From: an uncultured Clostridia bacterium | Lineage (GTDB): Bacteria > Bacillota > Clostridia > UMGS1810 | Assembly (NCBI GenBank): GCA_934500705.1 | Contig: CAKSTI010000008.1 | Span: 62,001-126,000, forward strand | Length of the DNA: 64,000 bases | Direction: 5' to 3' | Shown here: in pieces, positions 59,075 through 64,000 of the stretch | How the letters are laid out: each line of letters opens with the position of its first letter | Position numbering within the stretch: the stretch's first letter is position 1 | The notes under the pieces: generated by a model | Told to the model about the DNA's origin: nothing | Database searches by the model: none | Seen by the model: only the letters and a program-made list of their open reading frames with translations | Made by a program: the position numbers and the translations under genes

Positions 59075-59725
59075 CTACCGCCCCACAGAGCCATTGTAAA
59101 TTTCAGCCATTTTTTCGCTGTCGGGCGAAAGAAAAAGCGCAACGTAATTTCCGTTTCTCATAACACTGCACTTCTGAGCAAGCGCATAATTCTGTGCATC
59201 ATAAGACTTGGACTGTTCGAGCACCTCGCCCAGACGTCTCTGCAAGAGAGATGCAATCTGTGATGCGCAGTCGGAATTTACCGCTTCCACCATTATAACC
59301 TCGTGGGGAAACGTACCGGACATAGTTACAAAGCCTGCCGACTGTTTTACCGTTGACGGCTGTATGCCGTAAAGGTCGGAAAGCGCAGATGTTTCGAGCA
59401 TAAGCGGGTCTGATGCGGAGCAGGCGCTCATAATTTTTGAGCGCACGTCGGCAAGGCTGACGTTATTTGCGCTCTGCGGCGGGTTCGGGGCAGGGGGATT
59501 TTCGGGTTCTGCCGTCTTTTCCGCCGGTTTTTCCTCAACTGTCGGTGTTTGAGGCTGCTGAGGCTCTTTTTCCTCTGTTACTTCTTCCTTTTTCGACGTA
59601 TCTGCCGGGCGGCTTATATTTGTACTTTCGGGTGCTTTTTTATCGTCTTTCTTTTTATCCGTGCACGCCGAGAGTGCAAGGCATACACCGAGCACGGCGG
59701 TCAACATTATCAAGTGCTTTTTCAT
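59075..59725 (-). CDS. DUF4358-domain lipoprotein
   Basis: Lipoprotein of 216 residues with lipobox LALSAC near residue 20, a linker rich in K, E, P and T (to about 95), and a C-terminal DUF4358 domain (LYGIQPSTVKQSAGFVTMSG, EVIMVEAVNSDCASQIASLL). DUF4358 genes commonly lie beside MBOAT/DHHW pairs in Clostridia; the biochemical role is unknown. The ATG at 59725 is chosen because it places the signal sequence properly. It lies nine bases before the MBOAT start. Confidence 0.85.
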   Translation of the reverse strand: MKKHLIMLTAVLGVCLALSACTDKKKDDKKAPESTNISRPADTSKKEEVTEEKEPQQPQTPTVEEKPAEKTAEPENPPAPNPPQSANNVSLADVRSKIMSACSASDPLMLETSALSDLYGIQPSTVKQSAGFVTMSGTFPHEVIMVEAVNSDCASQIASLLQRRLGEVLEQSKSYDAQNYALAQKCSVMRNGNYVALFLSPDSEKMAEIYNGSVGR

Positions 59726-59749
59726 CACATTATCTCCCAAAATTTATTT

Positions 59750-61141
59750 TTATCTCAATTCGTCCGGAACGTGTGTTTTGAGGTAATCGCACCACACTTT
59801 ATCTGCGGCGAACGTGAAATGTATTCCCATAACGGTCAGGTCGCTGCAATACGACTTAATCAATGAACCGTCAGCGTCCCTCATACTTTCCGCAACATTT
59901 ATATAGTACCAACCTTTTTCTTGGCAAAGGGCAAGCAGTTTTTCGTTATACTGTATAACCGTGCCGTTATTGACCGCCTGCGTGGTAATCGGGCTGTCAG
60001 CCGTGAGCGGAGTCACCGACTGGATTATGATTTTAGCGTTCGGCGACTTTTGGCATATCCGCTCAACCAGCGCCTTCATATCGTTAAATGTACTTTCCAC
60101 GCCGTTTGCAAGGCTGTTTATGCCGAGCATAATGTAAACCTTATTCGCTCCGCTTGCCGCAACTGCGTCCTCGACCTTCATCTTGACGCCGTTATAAGAC
60201 GGGTGTTTGGAATTTTCCGAAACCTCCCACAGCGCATTCATCGGACTGAGGCTGCCGGCGCATATAAACTGCGCATTACCGAGTGCTCCGCTCGCCGCAC
60301 AATAGTATTTGAGCGACATTGTTACAGAGTCGCCGACAAGGGCAACATCATTGAAATAGGAAATATCGACGGCGCCGCCTGCCGGGACATAGGCGTTAAA
60401 GAAATACTGCCTCTCCGTCTTAAACGATGCGTACATCTCGTCATAAGCGCCGGGGGAAGTATTTACAAATTCGCTCCCCTGCGCCGCCCCGCCGGTTGCG
60501 CCTATATTCATAAGAGCGTACACAACAGATGCTGTTTCCGCACGGGTTACGGCATCATTCGGTCTGAAATAGCCCTTTTCGTCACCGTTTACAATTCCGC
60601 TCATTCTGCAAGCCAGAACATAAGAACGTGCAAAGCCGTCAACGGAGAGAGAGTCGGCAAACTGTCCGCAGATGCCGACAACTGCCGGTTTAATATCCCT
60701 CAGAGCAAGATACCGCATTGCAAAAGTACACAGCTGTTCCTTGGAGCACTGTGCATCGGGGCGGAAGGTCAAGTCCTCAAATCCGTCCGTGATGCCGTTT
60801 TCAGCCGCCCAAGCAACTGCATCAAAGAACTTTGAATTTTCCGAAACGTCGGAAAACTTGTTTTTTAATCCGCTTTCGTTGTTTTTACCGAGGCATTTGT
60901 CAAGATTATATATTGCAAGAACAATATCGCCTCTTGCTGCCGGAGACTCGCCGCAAAAATTCTCGCTGCCGCCGATTATATTATTATTGTAAAGTTCTGT
61001 GACTGCGGTATAATACCAACAGTCGGATGGCACGTCCGCAAACAGTTTGCCCTGCTTTTCGTCACACTTTGTATGGTCAAATGAAAACACAAGAAGAAAA
61101 ACGCTCGCCAGAATTATGTACTTTCTAAAATTTTTTCTCAT
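59750..61141 (-). CDS. SLH-domain protein with C-terminal SGNH/GDSL hydrolase
   Basis: Secreted protein of 463 residues. An N-terminal hydrophobic segment (YIILASVFLLVFSF) is followed by three SLH repeats (about 33-215; ADVPSDCWYYTAVTELYNN, EDLTFRPDAQCSKEQLCTF, KGYFRPNDAVTRAETASV). The remaining half is an SGNH hydrolase: VALVGDSVTMSLKYY with the catalytic serine, GINSLANG, and MGIHFTFAADKVWCDYL with the histidine. SLH anchoring and the MBOAT/DHHW genes downstream suggest an O-acetyltransferase or esterase acting on the SLH ligand polysaccharide. First gene of the operon. Confidence 0.88.
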   Translation of the reverse strand: MRKNFRKYIILASVFLLVFSFDHTKCDEKQGKLFADVPSDCWYYTAVTELYNNNIIGGSENFCGESPAARGDIVLAIYNLDKCLGKNNESGLKNKFSDVSENSKFFDAVAWAAENGITDGFEDLTFRPDAQCSKEQLCTFAMRYLALRDIKPAVVGICGQFADSLSVDGFARSYVLACRMSGIVNGDEKGYFRPNDAVTRAETASVVYALMNIGATGGAAQGSEFVNTSPGAYDEMYASFKTERQYFFNAYVPAGGAVDISYFNDVALVGDSVTMSLKYYCAASGALGNAQFICAGSLSPMNALWEVSENSKHPSYNGVKMKVEDAVAASGANKVYIMLGINSLANGVESTFNDMKALVERICQKSPNAKIIIQSVTPLTADSPITTQAVNNGTVIQYNEKLLALCQEKGWYYINVAESMRDADGSLIKSYCSDLTVMGIHFTFAADKVWCDYLKTHVPDELR

Positions 61142-61182
61142 AACGGTTCATAAAACTCCAATTTAAAATATTCAACCTTTAC

Positions 61183-61211
61183 AGTCTATCACAACAAATA
61201 AGATATGTCAA
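61183..61211 (-). promoter_or_regulatory. Promoter of the acetylation operon
   Basis: Minus strand TTGACA (61206-61211), 17-base spacer, TAGACT (61183-61188), about 40 bases before the SLH-SGNH gene. Confidence 0.7.
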
Positions 61212-61285
61212 TTAATGTAGAAATTTAATAGTTAAATTTTAAGACGGTTTTTTTGTGTTTTTTTGTTGAAAATTTGCACAAAATT

Positions 61286-61317
61286 AAAAAAGTCCGCAAT
61301 ATTATTGATTACGGATT
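61286..61317 (-). terminator. Downstream of two tandem terminators after the SDH-protease gene
   Basis: Minus strand TCCGTAAT / ATTGCGGACT with a loop of about seven bases, followed by TTTTTTAATT. It repeats the stem sequence of the terminator at 61373-61398, which suggests a local duplication. Confidence 0.7.
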
Positions 61318-61372
61318 GAGTGTCGGCGCAAGTGAATGGCGATTGGTTCTTTCGGCTTGAATACATAACAAA

Positions 61373-61398
61373 AGTCCGCAATCTCTTGACTGCGGACT
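61373..61398 (-). terminator. Upstream of two tandem terminators after the SDH-protease gene
   Basis: Minus strand AGTCCGCA / TGCGGACT with a ten-base loop, followed by TTTTGTT, about 70 bases after the stop at 61470. The two terminators shield the acetylation operon promoter from the accessory genes. Confidence 0.8.
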
Positions 61399-61469
61399 AA
61401 ATTCTGGCTTTCGGTTACATTATAGATGCAACTAAAAACTATCAATTTATTTATAAATCTTAGTAAGTA

Positions 61470-62483
61470 TCACCCTGATGGATTTTCATGTTCTGGATTT
61501 GAAATTTGACTAGGCAATTGATTTCCCATAGGTACAGAAAATTGCGGCATAACCGGTGGTTGCACAATAGAATATGAACCTTTCCCGAAATTATTTTCAA
61601 TTATTTTTACACAATGTGTAACATCAAAAGTGACTAAAGTCGCATGATAAACCGAAAGCACCAAATCCTGAAGTACCGCATCATCTTCTAAGCGACTTAC
61701 CCTCAATCCTTTTTCCTTTGCAACATCGTATGTGATTGGTCTTCCGTGTGTTTTATGTATCCCAAAATTTCCTAACCACTCTGCAATTTCTTTTCCATTT
61801 TTTTCATCTTCGTTTTTAAACATATACATATCTAACCATTCACCTACTTTATCTTTAGCAAGTTCAATAGTCTTCTCGCAAAAATGTAACATTCCATTTG
61901 GTATAGCTGCCAATTTAGGTGCCCAAAGTGCTGCTAACTGGGGATTTGTGGCAACATCTTGTTTTGCTTTTTTAAAATCTTCAAGAATTGCATGAGCAGG
62001 CATAGTCATTTGTATTCCATTTATGCCTGGAATTGTAATTTGCGGATCAATAGGTCCTATTGCGGATTCACGTCCGAGTACTATTTCGTCGCAGGCACAA
62101 GCAAGCATTGTTGCAGCAGACATAGCATTTTGTGGCACTATTGCTCTTATATGCTTATATTTTGCTCTTAAATATTGAACAATTTGATCAGCTGCTTCTA
62201 ACGAACCTCCAGGACTGTGTAATATTAAATCAAGAGAATTATTATCAAATTCTTCACCATGCAGTTCGTTTATACATGTCATAAACCCTTGGATATCACT
62301 TATATCAATTGATAAAAGTGAACCAGATATTCCTGGAATTTTAGCTGGAAATGAGCTAAAATATATAATAGTGGGTCTTCGAGTATAATCAGCTAGTTTC
62401 TTTAAATAGTTTCTTCGTATAATGTCTTGTCCAATTGATTTATACGAATCAACTTGTTGCATTATTTCATTTCTATTAGCCAT
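61470..62483 (-). CDS. SDH-type (ClpP/SppA-like) serine protease
   Basis: Cytoplasmic serine protease of the SDH_sah family within the ClpP/crotonase fold, 337 residues. LILHSPGGSLEAADQIVQYL forms the oxyanion region, and PQNAMSAATMLACACDEIVLG holds the nucleophile serine, followed by GRESAIGPIDPQI. There is no signal peptide; residues 300-337 are P/Q/S-rich. Relatives are found scattered in accessory regions of bacteria and archaea. The gene is markedly AT-rich compared with the rest of the window, and the small upstream gene overlaps its start, so the two form a unit with the AlbA_2 gene. Confidence 0.85.
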   Translation of the reverse strand: MANRNEIMQQVDSYKSIGQDIIRRNYLKKLADYTRRPTIIYFSSFPAKIPGISGSLLSIDISDIQGFMTCINELHGEEFDNNSLDLILHSPGGSLEAADQIVQYLRAKYKHIRAIVPQNAMSAATMLACACDEIVLGRESAIGPIDPQITIPGINGIQMTMPAHAILEDFKKAKQDVATNPQLAALWAPKLAAIPNGMLHFCEKTIELAKDKVGEWLDMYMFKNEDEKNGKEIAEWLGNFGIHKTHGRPITYDVAKEKGLRVSRLEDDAVLQDLVLSVYHATLVTFDVTHCVKIIENNFGKGSYSIVQPPVMPQFSVPMGNQLPSQISNPEHENPSG

Positions 62484-62643
62484 TTTTTTGTTCAGTTCCT
62501 TCCGTTATCACAGAGACAGAAATCAAAGACATATTATCAAGAAATACACAATTGGACATAACTTGTGCATATACTTCCGGATAATTATCTTGAAATTTCT
62601 CTATGATTTTATTTTTCTCAACTTCAATCAAAGATTCTTTCAT
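62476..62643 (-). CDS. Small protein of unknown function, overlapping the SDH-protease start
   Basis: A 55-residue protein read from the minus strand: it starts MKESLIEVEKNKIIEKF and continues with QDNYPEVYAQVMSN. Its ATG at 62643 has GGAGATGA eight bases upstream, and its stop overlaps the protease ATG by eight bases, a sign of translational coupling. Acidic at the N-terminus and without a membrane segment. No family recognised; a partner or inhibitor role is only inferred from position. Confidence 0.6.
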   Translation of the reverse strand: MKESLIEVEKNKIIEKFQDNYPEVYAQVMSNCVFLDNMSLISVSVITEGTEQKNG

Positions 62644-62687
62644 TCAATCATCTCCATACTATAGTTTTCGACATTCTCTATTATATA

Positions 62688-64000
62688 TCATTCTTTTTCA
62701 TTTCCAAATATATCTTTAAGCCTTTTAATTTCTTTTCCGTTAACAACCTCTTGTGATATATATAAGTCACCGGTTCTATACCTCTGATTCCGGCTTTTTG
62801 GTTTTTCCGGTATCGTCATTTCAAGAAGTCCGCTTTCGATCATCGGCTTAATGTAGTTGTTCGTAAAGTTCTTTTTATCCTTTAACTTCATTACCGCTTG
62901 CATTTCCTCGCGGCTCTTTGGTTCAATACACATTTCCAACAAACACTTGAACTTAACATCAACTTGGGGGGTGACTTGGGGGGTGACTTGGGGGGTGACT
63001 TGGGGGGTGTTTTTGATTTTATTCCCTTTTTCATCATATTCGATCTTGTTTCCATCCCAATCCACAATTGCTTTTAATTTGAGCATAATCCCTGTAGCAT
63101 CTATATCATATTCAGGTTTTGGCAAGCCAGAACTCAAACATGCTTCACATATTTTACCTATTCCTCTTCCCCAACTTTCTATATATCCCGCAATAAAGAA
63201 TGTATAAGCTATTAATGGATTATATGGTTGTGAGGGATGTTTTGAAAAGAGTTTTTCAATTGTCCAATCTCCCGGAAGTTTACCATTATTATAAATATAC
63301 ATCTTATCCGAATAAACGCTTATTTGAATCGGTATGCCGCTTGAATACTGCTTATGTGCAACTGCATTAAAAATTGCTTCTCTTAACGCTTCATCAGGAT
63401 ACGGATATGTTTCAATCCTTTGTATCCCTTCATAAGAAATCCATGCTTTCATATATTTAAGTTTCAACAACTCAACAGCTTTATCTACTTGTTCAATTAA
63501 TGAGCCGTGAACTTCGTCTTGAAATCTTAATTCTGTGTCCGTTTCAAAGAAGCCTATTTTTATATACGCTCCATTTATATATTGTTCCGGATTATCACAA
63601 AACAAAAGTATTGCCGCTTGATTTAAATAGCCATTATTATATAATCTAAGATTTTTCATAATGACCGCATTGCTGTCTTCTAATATCTCGTTATCAATTC
63701 TCTTTTTTCTTGCGGCACGCTCTTTAAATATTTTTATTGCATTTTCACTTAAATCATTTATCGAAACGCTTGGCACCGGGGAAGCATCCCATGTTACTCC
63801 GCTTTTTCTGTTAAGAAATTCTTGTAACGCTATCCCCGTAAGAAGTTGAGTTGTACTTCCGCTTCTGTAATAGTATTGTCCATAATAACTTATGGGAAAT
63901 GTATACGGTTCTACAACAATTTCTATATATTCTTTACCATGTTCTTCATGCAGATTAACTTCTGCAATAATACCCATACTATTCTTTATTTTATTCGGAA
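62688..64000 (-). CDS. AlbA_2-type ATP-binding transcriptional regulator (N-terminus outside the window)
   Basis: Transcriptional-regulator-like protein with at least 437 codons in the window; the frame stays open to the right edge. The visible start MGIIAEVNLHEEHGKEYIEI lies within the AlbA_2 (Schlafen-like) domain (YYRSGSTTQLLTG), followed by an HATPase-like region (ALREAIFNAVAHKQYS, GRGIGKICEACLSSGL), a TPQV tandem-repeat linker, and a C-terminal winged helix (REEMQAVMKLKDKKNFTNNY). It precedes the small protein and protease on the same strand. Its DNA target is unknown. Confidence 0.85.
   Translation of the reverse strand, partial: PNKIKNSMGIIAEVNLHEEHGKEYIEIVVEPYTFPISYYGQYYYRSGSTTQLLTGIALQEFLNRKSGVTWDASPVPSVSINDLSENAIKIFKERAARKKRIDNEILEDSNAVIMKNLRLYNNGYLNQAAILLFCDNPEQYINGAYIKIGFFETDTELRFQDEVHGSLIEQVDKAVELLKLKYMKAWISYEGIQRIETYPYPDEALREAIFNAVAHKQYSSGIPIQISVYSDKMYIYNNGKLPGDWTIEKLFSKHPSQPYNPLIAYTFFIAGYIESWGRGIGKICEACLSSGLPKPEYDIDATGIMLKLKAIVDWDGNKIEYDEKGNKIKNTPQVTPQVTPQVTPQVDVKFKCLLEMCIEPKSREEMQAVMKLKDKKNFTNNYIKPMIESGLLEMTIPEKPKSRNQRYRTGDLYISQEVVNGKEIKRLKDIFGNEKE
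62962..63009. repeat. Four 12-base tandem repeats inside the AlbA_2 gene
   Basis: ACTTGGGGGGTG repeated four times, encoding Thr-Pro-Gln-Val units on the minus strand. Changes in copy number stay in frame and would alter linker length only. Confidence 0.9.

Noticed and set aside
62962..63009. CRISPR-like array
   Set aside because: The repeats are 12 bases, contiguous without spacers, and encode a TPQV linker within a protein.

Overview
The window looks like a chromosomal segment of an anaerobic, endospore-lineage member of the Clostridia. Support for this: a split ferredoxin-type pyruvate oxidoreductase, spmA/spmB, a MurE with the diaminopimelate-type DNPR motif, three S-layer-homology (SLH) proteins, a CIRCE-controlled groESL, an L10 leader and a THF riboswitch upstream of folT. 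Most genes lie on the minus strand. No rRNA, CRISPR array, prophage or intact transposase was seen. The genus cannot be named from this sequence alone.

Layout. 1-8377: division and cell-wall (dcw) cluster on the minus strand, mraZ-rsmH-ftsL-PBP-murE-mraY-ftsW-murG (murG runs off the left edge), with a helically phased MraZ operator; murF and murD are absent. 8482-9800: rnc and acpP with a terminal-inverted-repeat element after rnc. 9816-14275: polyamine transporter potABCD led by a cupin-type XRE regulator. 14339-17618: AraC regulator and two Gfo/Idh/MocA proteins. 17623-24257: folT with its riboswitch, tatD, metG, spmA/spmB and a CapD-like nucleotide-sugar enzyme. 24441-28874: large SLH protein, tRNA-Asp with a duplicated 3' end, and an unknown secreted protein. 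28884-32433: heterodimeric ABC exporter. 32831-33061: a probable 6S-like RNA. 33168-44529: rpsT, rqcH, pyruvate:ferredoxin oxidoreductase, a VanW/G5 protein, ychF and groESL. 44540-49527: FAD enzyme, HU, an SLH protein and an HPr-kinase-like protein. 49746-50544: an exported protein and a short peptide. 51001-55601: an ATPase/Asp23-like fusion and the rpmG-secE-nusG-rplKAJL block. 55780-61141: a cell-wall polysaccharide O-acetylation cassette. 61470-64000: an AT-rich accessory segment with a ClpP-like protease, a small protein and an AlbA_2-type regulator.

Themes. Much of the window serves the envelope: peptidoglycan synthesis, S-layer proteins, and an operon that probably acetylates the polysaccharide that SLH domains bind. 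The most unusual finding is a set of small (157-274 bp) TA-flanked inverted-repeat elements. All three full-length copies sit so that the target TA is the first two bases of a stop codon and the element's first base rebuilds the stop. The arms of one family differ between copies but stay paired, and in one copy they mimic a tRNA T-arm. Other candidates for new biology are the short peptide and exported protein next to an HPr-kinase-like enzyme, the P-loop/Asp23 fusion, and the AT-rich protease module at the right edge.
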